Origin: BOG-224 sp963783505
GTDB lineage: Bacteria; Acidobacteriota; Terriglobia; Bryobacterales; Bryobacteraceae
DNA: 64,000 bases
Assembly (NCBI GenBank): GCA_963783505.1
Contig: CAWAOP010000025.1
Coordinates: forward strand, 62,001-126,000
Direction of reading: 5' to 3'
In this document: piece after piece, positions 56,959 to 64,000 of the stretch
How the letters are laid out: the number at the start of each line of letters is the position of its first letter
Position numbering within the stretch: position 1 is the first letter of the stretch
The notes under the pieces: generated by a model
Told to the model about the DNA's origin: nothing
Database searches by the model: none
What the model saw: only the letters and a program-made list of their open reading frames with translations
Position numbers and translations under genes: made by a program

Positions 56959-56960
56959 GT

Positions 56961-57003
56961 GGCGCAGACTCTCAGTCTGCCGCGCCGAGACTCGTCTCGG
57001 CGC
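56961..57003. repeat. REP family A copy at the 3' end of the RAYT gene
   Basis: On the minus strand: GCCGAGACGAGTCTCGGC, then GGCAGACTgagAGTCTGC and GCGCC. It is the inverted counterpart of 57601-57652. The last codons and stop of the RAYT gene lie within it. Confidence 0.85.
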
Positions 57004-57586
57004 ATGGTGTCCGCTCTGCGGCGCTGGACCACGCGTAGTCCTCCGGCGTTTTGGCCAGGCCCGCCCTGACGGGGTTATTTTCGATATACATTGCGATGCG
57101 CTTCATCTCGCGTTCGTCCCGCGCCCAGTGGTCGTAGCTTTCAGGCTGCCAAAACGTTTCCCCGCTGCGTCCCAGTATTTTGTTCGCCTCACGGGCGCTG
57201 GCGCCCTTCAGCGATTGGAGAAGGCGGGAGGGAGAAACCAACGGCAACAAAAGCACATGGACGTGGTTGGCCATAAGCACCCACGCCTGGAGCCGATAGT
57301 GCCTCAGTTCGACCCCACGTCGCAGCGAGGCTACCACAGCCCGGGCAATTCGCTCATCACGCAGGTACAATGGGCCATCCGTCATGCTGTCCAGATGACG
57401 ATCCATCCATACGAACGCCTCGCCGCTGTTCTTCTTGCCTGGCGGCGGGTACATCGCGTGAGGCAAGCTGCCGTGCAGATGCCAGGTGACGAAGAGCCAC
57501 CTCCCATCAGGATGCTGGTGCGGAAGCCGGCGGCGGAAACTACGCATAGCCTGATAGTAGGTTCCAGATGGGGAAATTCTCAGCAA
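56972..57586 (-). CDS. REP-associated tyrosine transposase (RAYT, IS200-like Y1)
   Basis: A single-domain HUH endonuclease that nicks REP palindromes. The HxH metal site is in VLMANHVHVLLLP, FWQPESYDHWARDE follows, and the catalytic-tyrosine block is MYIENNPVRAGLAKTPEDYAWSS, all diagnostic of the family. The frame gives 204 residues; an ATG at 57547 (MRSFRRRLPHQHPDGRWLF) gives a more usual N-terminus. The final ten residues (CAETSLGAAD) are encoded by the flanking REP, and a second REP lies 15 bases upstream in inverted orientation, so the locus is a REPtron. Copies of the same REP lie at 38 kb, 42.6 kb and 63.2 kb. Confidence 0.9.
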   Translation of the reverse strand: MLRISPSGTYYQAMRSFRRRLPHQHPDGRWLFVTWHLHGSLPHAMYPPPGKKNSGEAFVWMDRHLDSMTDGPLYLRDERIARAVVASLRRGVELRHYRLQAWVLMANHVHVLLLPLVSPSRLLQSLKGASAREANKILGRSGETFWQPESYDHWARDEREMKRIAMYIENNPVRAGLAKTPEDYAWSSAAERTPCAETSLGAAD

Positions 57587-57600
57587 AATGACCGGAACAA

Positions 57601-57652
57601 GCGCCGAGACGAGTCTCGGCGCGGCAGACTAAGAGTCTGCGCCACGGCGCCC
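57601..57652. repeat. REP family A copy upstream of the RAYT gene
   Basis: GCGCCGAGACGAGTCTCGGC, then GCAGACTaagAGTCTGC and GCCACGGCGC. Same unit as 56961-57003 in opposite orientation, so the RAYT gene is bounded by inverted REPs. Confidence 0.85.
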
Positions 57653-57672
57653 GTTCGGTTAATCTGAATCTT

Positions 57673-59438
57673 ATGACCCGCCGCCAACTCCTATCCCTGC
57701 CTCTTGGCGCCTTGGGCGCGCGATCGCTTGCCCGTGCGCAACAATCGCAGGGCATGACGTCGCGCGGCGTAAAAGCCGCGCCGCGCGGCAAGCCCTCCGG
57801 CATTCCCTTCAACGGCCATTTGGTGGACGTGGCCCAGGCGGCCGGACTTCGCGCGCCTGTCATTTACGGCGATGTCGGTTTCAACGATTACATCGTGGAT
57901 TCGATGGGCTGCGGCGTCGCGTTCATCGATTACGATAACGACGGCTGGCAGGACATGTTGGTTCTGACTGGCCGCCGCCGCCAGAATACTCCCGCGGACG
58001 CCATCATCCGGCTCTACAAGAACAACCGCGACGGCAGTTTACCGATGTGACGGCCAAGAGCCGGCCTCGGTCGGAGCGTGTGGGCCGGCGGCGTGACCGT
58101 AGGCGACTACAACAACGACGGTTTCGACGACATCTTCATCACCTGTTGGGGCCAGAACATCCTCTATCACAACAACGGCGACGGCACTTTTACCGATGTC
58201 ACCGAGAAAGCCGGCCTGCTCCATCCCGGGCGTGCGCTACGGAACGGGCTGCACCTGGGTGGATTACGACCGCGACGGCAAGCTCGATCTCTTCGTCTCC
58301 CACTACATGGTCTTCGACTACGACAAAATGCCCGCGCGCGGAAGGATGCCACGCTGCAACTCCGGGGCGTTGCGGTCTATTGCGTTCCTCGCGATCGACC
58401 GCAGGATCCGAGCCGGTCTGTACCACAACAACGGCGATGGCACTTTTACGGACGTGAGCGAGAAGGCCGGAATCCTCGGCGTGAAGCCGGGATTATGGCC
58501 TGACCGCCGTGGCCGCCGATTTCGACGGCGACGGCTGGCCCGATATCTACGTCGCGTGCGATTCCACGCCCAGCCTGCTCTTCCGCAACAACCACGACGG
58601 CACGTTCAAGGAAATGGGCCTGGAATGCGGAGTCGCGCTGAGCGAGGACGGCCTGGAGCAAGCCGGCATGGGCGTGGGCATCGGCGATATCAATGTGGAC
58701 GGCAACCTGGATATCATCAAGACCCACTTCCGCGACGACACTCCGGCGCTCTATCGCGGGAACGGCAAGGGCTTATTCCATGATGTGACGCTGCTCGCCG
58801 GCTTGGGCGTCGAGACGCGCTGCGTGTGGATTGGGGCGCGGGCATCGTGGATCTCGACAACGACGGACTGCCCGACCTGTTCTTGGCCACCGGCATGGTC
58901 TACCCCGAGGTGGAGCGGAAGCTGCCCGAGTATCCCTATAAGACGCCGCGCGTGGTCTTCCGCAACCTGGGCGGCGGCAAGTTCGAGGAGCTGTTGGACG
59001 AGGCCGGGCCGGGCGTCTCCGACGCTCATTGCAGCCGCGGCGTGGCGTTCGGCGATTTCGATAACGATGGCGACGTGGACATCCTGATCATGAACATGAA
59101 CGAGCCGCCGTCGTTGCTGCGCAACGACATGAAGGGCGACAACCACTGGCTCAAGGTTCTGCTGACGGGCGTCGAATCGAACCGTTCGGCGATCGGCGCA
59201 CAGGTAGTGGCCGCGTACGGGGACCGGAAACAGGCGCAGGCCGTGCTGGCGCAATCGTCGTATCTTTCGGTGAGCGACCGGCGTCTGCATTTCGGACTGG
59301 GCAGCCGAGAAAACAGCCGATCTCGAAATTCTTTGGCCGAACGGCAAACGGGAGAAAGTCGCTGGCGTGGCCGCGGATCAGTTGGTGGTGATCCAAGAAG
59401 GCTCGGGAATCGTGCGGACCGACAAGTTCGGGAAGTAA
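57673..59438 (+). CDS. CRTAC1-family FG-GAP/ASPIC protein, multiply frameshifted
   Basis: A Tat-exported (MTRRQLLSLPLGALGARSLA) calcium-binding propeller protein of about 585 residues. FG-GAP/VCBS blades show Ca2+ loops in every frame fragment: DYDNDGWQDM, DYNNDGFDDIF, DYDRDGKLDLF, DFDGDGWPDIY, DINVDGNLDI, DLDNDGLPDLF and DFDNDGDVDI. An ASPIC/UnbV domain closes the protein (NHWLKVLLTGVESNRSAIGA) with end EGSGIVRTDKFGK at 59438. Breaks occur near 58035 (T4 shortened to T3), 58055, 58220, 58330-58415, 58490, 58815 and 59310. All pieces are strongly conserved, so indel errors are likelier than slow decay. Adhesion or polysaccharide contact is the usual guess for the family. Confidence 0.8.
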
Positions 59439-59467
59439 GCGGGGTCAGGCGATCCCGACCCCGGCGC

Positions 59468-59493
59468 GGCAGGTCTGGAGACCTGCCCCACTT
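59468..59493. repeat. Short palindrome, family C
   Basis: GGCAGGTC-tgga-GACCTGCC followed by CCAC, matching the ends of the palindrome at 10709-10786. It lies between the convergent CRTAC1 and fucosidase genes and could end both transcripts. Confidence 0.55.
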
Positions 59494-60793
59494 ACACGTT
59501 CAGTCTCGGTCTTTGCCTCCGGATGGCATCGGTATCCTGATGCGGCTCGCCGTCGCACTCGATGGCGATGGTGGTCACCGGATCGTCCGGAGCCTTCTCC
59601 GGCAGGCCCATGAATCGGACGCGGAACTGTTCCTGCTCGAATTTCACCTCTTTACCGCTCGCCGCAGGCGCGCCGATTTGACTTTGTTGGTGAGCCCGCC
59701 GAGCGCCACGGTCTCGCCCGGCCAGAAGTGAACGTGCATGTAAAGCGTGTTGCCCTTGCGCGAGAAACCGGCGAATTGCGAGCTTCTCACCTGGCATCTT
59801 TCCGATTCGTAAATCGAAGGCCCGTTCTTCTCCATCCATTTGCCGACGGCGGTCAGGATTCGCACCGACTCGTCGGGAATCGAGCCATCCGGCTTGGGGC
59901 CGATGTTCAGTAGGTAGTTGCCCGTGTCGTGAGCGCAAGTTACTAAGTTGCGGACAACCGCCTTGGGCGTCTTCCAATTGTCGTCCGCGCGATGATAGCC
60001 CCAGCTATCGTTCATGGTCATGCAGGATTCCCAGGCGGTTTGCGCGGCGCGGATGGTCTGTTCGGGCGTCGTGAAATCGCCCGGCAGTCCATTGCGGTTG
60101 TTGACGACGATCTGCGGCTGAAGCTGATAGACCATCTCGTTCATCTTTTCCGATTCCCAGCCCTCGGCGTCCAGCGGCCAGTTTACGTCGTACCACAGCA
60201 CGTCGATCTTGCCGTAGTTGGTGAGCAATTCGCGGATCTGGCCGTGGATGTAATCGACGAAACGGCGGCGGGCTGCTTCGTCGTGTGGCGCAGCGCGCGC
60301 CGTCGGGATGGTGCCAATCCATCAGCGAGTAATAGAAGCCGACGCGCAGGCCCTCGGCCCGGGCGGCCTCCACGTATTCCTTCACCAGGTCGCGGCCCGG
60401 CCCTTGCTTCGGCGCGCAGTAATTGGTGAGCTTGCTGTCGAAGTGGCAAAAGCCCTCGTGGTGCTTGGTGGTCATCACCATGTATTTCTGGCCGGCCTGC
60501 TTGGCCAGCCGCGCCCAATCGCGCGCGGCATTCGGCTTGCGGTTTGAAGTGGCGGCTAGTTTCTCGTATTCCGCCACCGGAATGCCTTCGGTCTCCATGG
60601 CCCATTCGTGCCGGCCGAGCTCGCTGTAGAGGCCCCAATGGATGAACATCCCGAAGCGGGCCTCATGCCACCACTTCAAACGAGCTTCACGGTCTGCGTC
60701 GCCCGGAAGCGGGCGGGTTTGAGGAGCCTGGCCCGTTGCGCTGGCGGCGAGCGAGCCGGCGGTTACTGCTTGCAAAACATCGCGTCTGGTCAT
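59492..60793 (-). CDS. Alpha-L-fucosidase (GH29), Tat-exported, two frameshifts
   Basis: A retaining glycosidase of about 435 residues that removes alpha-L-fucose. The Tat-like leader MTRRDVLQAVTAGSLAASATG is followed by the GH29 start KWWHEARFGMFIHWGLYSE, then MTTKHHEGFCHFDSKLTNY, and after the first break the nucleophile Asp in IDVLWYDVNWPL, then TGNYLLNIGPKPDGSIP. A C-terminal beta domain ends in a third frame (ASGKEVKFEQEQFRV to 59492). Breaks are near 60240 and 59665. Everything else is normal. An IS630 element ends 30 bases before the start codon and may affect expression. Confidence 0.85.
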
Positions 60794-60823
60794 CCTATGC
60801 TCTCCCGGACAAACAGGATAGCA

Positions 60824-61996
60824 ACTAGTGGTCTGCGGCAAGCAGATCAACGATTATCCAGCACAGCGCGGGCGCGCTTGACCTTCTCGAGAATATCGGA
60901 GGCTTTGGCGGTCCAGACGAAGGGCTTCGGGTTGTCGTTGTGCTTGTCGATGTAGTCGCCAATGGCCATGATCAGTTCCTCGACATCGCGGAAGATGCCG
61001 CGGCGGAGCCGCTGCTCGGTGAGATCGCGAAAGAAGCGCTCGACCATGTTGAGCCACGAACTGCTGGTCGGAGTGAAGTACACATGGAAGCGGGGATGGC
61101 GGGTCAGCCATTTCTGCACTTTGGGATGCTTGTGCGTTGCGTAGTTATCGGCGATCAAGTGAAGTTCTTTGTCGGGTGGCGTGACGTAGTCGATCACGCG
61201 TAGAAACTTCAACCACTCCTGATGACGGTGCCGGTCGTCGCACATGCTGATCACGGTGCCATCCAGAGTGCTCATGGCTGCGAATAGGGTGGCGGTTCCG
61301 TTGCGCTTGTAGTCGTGGGTCATGGTTCCGCAGCGCCCCTTCTTCAGCGGAAGGCCAGGCTGAGTGCGGTCCAGCGCTTGGATCTGGCTCTTTTCGTCGG
61401 CACACAGCACGATCGCGTGTTCCGGCGGGTTGAGATACAGCCCAATGATGGCCTCCAGTTTCTCGACGAATTGGGGATCGTTGCTGACCTTGAAGGTGCG
61501 CGTCAGGTGCGGCTTCAGTCCGTGTCTATGCCAGATCCGACGCACGCTCTTCTCACTCAGGCTGGTGGCCGCCGCCATGGTGCGTGTGCTCCAGTGGGTC
61601 GCGTTAGCAGGCTTCTCCTGTGTCGTTTTCCGGACCACTTCCTGAATTCTGGCCGGGGTGATCGTGGAGGGCCTTCCCGGTCGGGGCGCGTCTTTGTCCA
61701 GCGCCGCTAAACCACCATCGAGAAACCGGTTCCGCCAGCGCGCGGCCTTCTCCGGCATGATCCTCAACTTGGCCGCGATCTGCTTATCTTGCATCCCGGT
61801 CGCAGCCAATAAAACGATTCGGGCGCGTTCCACGCTCCGCGCCGCAGCGCTCCGGGCACGCGCACGAGACTCCAGCATGTCTCGCTGCTCGGTACTCAGC
61901 ACCACGGGTCGCGCCACACGCATCGTCTTTGCTCCCTCCATTGTAAAGACGACGCGCCAACTATAATCGTTACTATTTAGGCCGCACTACACTAGT
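60824..61996. mobile_element. IS630-family insertion sequence
   Basis: Terminal inverted repeats ACTAGTGGTCTGCGGC (60824-60839) and, on the minus strand, ACTAGTGTAGTGCGGC (61996-61981) match at 13 of 16 positions and flank a complete IS630 transposase gene. A TA dinucleotide lies within each outer end (60826-60827 and 61993-61994), consistent with TA target duplication in this family. Length about 1.17 kb. The element appears intact and recently active. Confidence 0.8.
60847..61941 (-). CDS. IS630-family transposase
   Basis: A 364-residue DDE transposase. The N-terminal helix-turn-helix (MQDKQIAAKLRIMPEKAARW) and second HTH (LSEKSVRRIWHRHGL) bind the ends. The catalytic triad is Asp in VLCADEKSQIQALDR, Asp in LIADNYATHKHPKV and Glu in SSSWLNMVERFFRDL. 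One uninterrupted frame, so no programmed frameshift. It moves by cut and paste into TA sites. Confidence 0.92.
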   Translation of the reverse strand: MEGAKTMRVARPVVLSTEQRDMLESRARARSAAARSVERARIVLLAATGMQDKQIAAKLRIMPEKAARWRNRFLDGGLAALDKDAPRPGRPSTITPARIQEVVRKTTQEKPANATHWSTRTMAAATSLSEKSVRRIWHRHGLKPHLTRTFKVSNDPQFVEKLEAIIGLYLNPPEHAIVLCADEKSQIQALDRTQPGLPLKKGRCGTMTHDYKRNGTATLFAAMSTLDGTVISMCDDRHRHQEWLKFLRVIDYVTPPDKELHLIADNYATHKHPKVQKWLTRHPRFHVYFTPTSSSWLNMVERFFRDLTEQRLRRGIFRDVEELIMAIGDYIDKHNDNPKPFVWTAKASDILEKVKRARAVLDNR

Positions 61997-62028
61997 GCCA
62001 TGACCGAGTGATGTTGTTCTTATGCGAT

Positions 62029-62110
62029 CCTCCGCTCTCTGACGGTCGCGGCTCGGCTAGAGGCCGCAAACCGAGCCGGGCCCGGTGGGCGCCCCGTCAG
62101 AGAGCGGTGG
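62029..62110. repeat. Palindromic repeat family B, diverged copy 3
   Basis: Left arm CCTCCGCTCTCTGACGGTCG then CGGCTCGG faces a right arm that has accumulated changes (CCGAGCCGGGCCCGGTGGGC). The segment GGGCCCGGTGGGCGCCCC also appears, with one change, at 45335-45352. It adjoins the right end of the IS630 element. Confidence 0.7.
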
Positions 62111-62190
62111 TGGCGCAAACAGTAACGTCGCCCCGTTTAGACCGCGTTTGCGAAGGGCGCGGATCTATCTTGGACGCGGGGCCGATGCGC

Positions 62191-63114
62191 CTATCGCGGA
62201 GGGGGCGCCGGAGCCGCTGGAGCGCGCCCGCCGCGGCCGCGGCCCGCCGGGGGAGTATAGCCCACCAGTTCTTCAACGGGCTTGTTGGCGGCCCATGCGA
62301 TGCCGCGAAGCAACGTGTTCTGGATTTGCGGATTGCTGAAATTGGCGAATACGTGGCCCTGCATCCATACGAACGCCCGTGCCGGCTGGCCTCCGGGCAG
62401 CGTATGCTCGTAGGTCCACATCTGTGGAACCACTTCGTCCTTGTGCGTTCCGGCGCTTGGCGTACCAGCGATCTTCGCGGTCGCCAGGACGTGAATCGCC
62501 GGGTCCTTCGCCCAAGTCATCAGGAAGAAGGCTTCGTCGGTGATCGTCATGTCGGAGAACTCTTTCATGATGAGGTTTGTCCGATCGACCACCGTGTACG
62601 GGATGGGCGCATCCAGCGTGTAATTGACTTCACCGTGCTTCTTCGCGCCGCCCATGAGCGTTGCGAAGTAAGCCGGGTCAGGGCCGCACAGCGAGTCGTG
62701 AAAGCTTACCAAGCCGCCGCCGCGCTTGACGTACGCTTCGAGCGCGCTCTTCGTCGCGTCATTCAGGTAGGCCGCATCGCCCTTATAAATCACGACGACA
62801 TCGGTATGTTCGAGATCCGCGGCCGTGGGAGGGTGAAACGCGCCATCCACCACCGCCCCGTGATCCGTTAGAACTTCGCTCCAATCGGCGAGGAAATGGG
62901 GATAGTCGTGCTGGCCCACGCCATGGGACTTCAAGCCCGACCACATGTAAATATGCATCCCGTTGGGATTCTGCCCTTGCACGGGAGGAGGCGTCTGCGC
63001 TCCGGAGCCGCGTCCCGCCTGAGCCGAGGCGGAAGGCTGAGATATCGCCGCCAGCGATATCATCGCGGCCGCGAGCACGAATTGCTGGGATCGTCCGATA
63101 AGCAAGGTCCTCAC
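62191..63114 (-). CDS. Exported ThuA-like domain protein
   Basis: A 307-residue secreted protein of the ThuA/trehalose-utilisation class-I-glutamine-amidotransferase-like fold. A signal peptide (FVLAAAMISLAAISQPSASAQA) precedes a Pro/Gly linker. The domain shows MWSGLKSHGVGQHDYPHFLADW, TDVVVIYKGDAAY, YVKRGGGLVSFHDSLCG and RAFVWMQGHVFANFSNP. The catalytic cysteine of true amidotransferases is not in the usual elbow, as normal for ThuA proteins. Role in sugar metabolism is assumed from name only. The last 20 residues are Pro/Arg-rich. Confidence 0.85.
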   Translation of the reverse strand: MRTLLIGRSQQFVLAAAMISLAAISQPSASAQAGRGSGAQTPPPVQGQNPNGMHIYMWSGLKSHGVGQHDYPHFLADWSEVLTDHGAVVDGAFHPPTAADLEHTDVVVIYKGDAAYLNDATKSALEAYVKRGGGLVSFHDSLCGPDPAYFATLMGGAKKHGEVNYTLDAPIPYTVVDRTNLIMKEFSDMTITDEAFFLMTWAKDPAIHVLATAKIAGTPSAGTHKDEVVPQMWTYEHTLPGGQPARAFVWMQGHVFANFSNPQIQNTLLRGIAWAANKPVEELVGYTPPAGRGRGGRAPAAPAPPPR

Positions 63115-63172
63115 CTCGACCCAATATTAATTCAATGCTCGCGCGGGAGGGGGGCGAGCTTGCAGGCCCGGC

Positions 63173-63257
63173 GCAATACTGTTCACTTAGGCGACGCGGC
63201 GGAAGAAAAGCCGAGACGAATCTCGGCTCCGCAGGCTTGGCAGCCCGCGCCACGGCG
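63173..63257. repeat. Family A REP unit with MITE-like end
   Basis: AATACTGTTCACTTAGGCG (63175-63193) matches the terminal repeat of the element at 38170-38288, and is followed by GCCGAGACGAATCTCGGC (63210-63227), GCAGGCT-tggc-AGCCCGC and GCCACGGCG. The opposite terminal repeat is not recognisable. Confidence 0.7.
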
Positions 63258-63331
63258 CTACGTGGACACTACTGGGGCTATACGTTGGATGCCCGCTACG
63301 CCGCTCAAGCTGCTTGAGGCGGCGGGAAGCC

Positions 63332-64000
63332 TCAGTCGGCGCCGATCCGCACTGCGACCGGCTCGTGTTCGGGCGGCCTGGAGATCTGGACGCCTGCGTA
63401 ACGCTCGACGGCCATGACGATCGCGGAGTGATCCAGATCGCCATTACCCTGCGCCATGAGCGAAAGGATCATTCCCTGCGCCGTCGCCGTCATCGGCAGC
63501 CGCATGTTCATTTCCTCGGCGGCATGAAGGGCGTTCTTCAAATCCTTGTGGTGCGTCTTGATGCGGCCGCCCGGCTGAAAGTTCCGGGCGATCACGAGAG
63601 GAGCTTTTGCATTCAGCACGGCGCTGCCGGCAAGCCCGTCCTTTACCGCTTCGAACACGACCTGCGGGTCGAGCCCGGCGCGGGTAGCCAGCGCCAGCGC
63701 CTCGCCCATGGCCGCGAGGTTGCACGCCACCATGATCTGATTGGCCAGCTTGGTGACGTTGCCCGCGCCCACCGGCCCAGTGAGCGTCACTTTCGACCCC
63801 ATGGCCTGTAGCACCGGCAGGACTTTCTCGAACACGCTCGCCTCGCCGCCCACCATGATGGCGAGAGTGCCGTCGATGGCTCTCGGCTCACCGCCGCTCA
63901 CGGGCGCATCCAGAAAACCGATGCCCGCTCTCTCACACGCCGCGCCCACCTTCTGCGCCACCTTCGGGCTGATGGAACTCATGTCCACGATCACCGAACC
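63332..64000 (-). CDS. 3-hydroxyisobutyrate dehydrogenase-like NAD(P)-dependent reductase, 5' end outside the window
   Basis: A beta-hydroxyacid dehydrogenase, most like tartronate semialdehyde reductase (GarR/GlxR) or HIBADH. Visible parts are the end of the Rossmann domain (VIVDMSSISPKVAQ), the substrate loop FLDAPVSGGEPRAIDGTLAIM, catalytic Lys in GAGNVTKLANQIMVACN and the C-terminal HHKDLKNALHAAEE. The frame stays open to base 64000, so the N-terminal NAD-binding motif lies outside. Reduces or oxidises a 3-hydroxyacid with NAD(P). Stop at 63332. Confidence 0.88.
   Translation of the reverse strand, partial: GSVIVDMSSISPKVAQKVGAACERAGIGFLDAPVSGGEPRAIDGTLAIMVGGEASVFEKVLPVLQAMGSKVTLTGPVGAGNVTKLANQIMVACNLAAMGEALALATRAGLDPQVVFEAVKDGLAGSAVLNAKAPLVIARNFQPGGRIKTHHKDLKNALHAAEEMNMRLPMTATAQGMILSLMAQGNGDLDHSAIVMAVERYAGVQISRPPEHEPVAVRIGAD

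Overview
The window looks like chromosome of a high-GC, diderm soil bacterium, most probably an acidobacterium of the Solibacter/Bryobacter type. The evidence is lpxB (lipid A), a 1380-residue Oar-like TonB-dependent receptor with an N-terminal carboxypeptidase-regulatory domain, a membrane-anchored winged-helix regulator encoded convergently to tdh and facing away from that receptor, a CRTAC1/FG-GAP protein, a YCF48 protein, several Tat-like (RR) exported hydrolases and many dispersed palindromic repeats. Taxonomy is inference from gene content; no rRNA is present.

Layout. 1-900: no credible protein; a strongly hairpinned stretch ending in an intrinsic terminator, proposed as a structured non-coding RNA. 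1.0-3.9 kb: class IV aminotransferase, HipA-like kinase domain protein with a divergent small acidic gene, and a histone-H1-like Lys/Ala protein. 3.9-12 kb: trmFO-xerC-MATE and a two-gene set encoding a giant 2-hydroxyacyl-CoA-dehydratase-activase-like protein, split by an inserted palindrome. 12-14.4 kb: unknown gene, a decayed hicAB, and a PIN/RHH toxin-antitoxin pair. 14.4-24.7 kb: NTF2-like protein, exported M28 carboxypeptidase, GH3 glucosidase, YCF48 protein, a ferredoxin-methyltransferase fusion, FkbM methyltransferase, BrnT-like/CopG-like toxin-antitoxin pair, DUF2846-like protein. 25-30.6 kb: enolase-superfamily enzyme, lytic transglycosylase, unknown protein, queA. 30.7-33.6 kb: a satellite microcompartment operon (PduT-like shell protein, PduS-like flavo-iron-sulfur protein, unknown protein). 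33.6-45 kb: lpxB, an M1-like aminopeptidase that has lost its zinc motif, a frameshifted aminotransferase, tRNA-Pro, a TPR membrane protein, xylulokinase, guaB, DUF2252. 45.4-49.2 kb: SixA, VapBC, Ppx/GppA and CHAD, a phosphate/polyphosphate neighbourhood. 49.5-57 kb: tdh, winged-helix regulator, phased direct repeats, TonB receptor. 57-64 kb: RAYT transposase flanked by its own REP palindromes, CRTAC1 protein, GH29 fucosidase, an IS630 element, ThuA protein and a partial 3-hydroxyisobutyrate-dehydrogenase-like gene.

Two window-wide themes stand out. First, at least three palindromic repeat families are scattered through the intergenic DNA; one is clearly tied to the RAYT gene, whose stop codon lies inside a REP copy. 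Second, conserved genes at 4.5-11.4 kb and 58-60.3 kb carry about 20 apparent 1-base frameshifts, while long genes elsewhere are intact; several lie in short homopolymers and look like assembly indels rather than gene death, so those genes are annotated as single CDS spans with the break points given.
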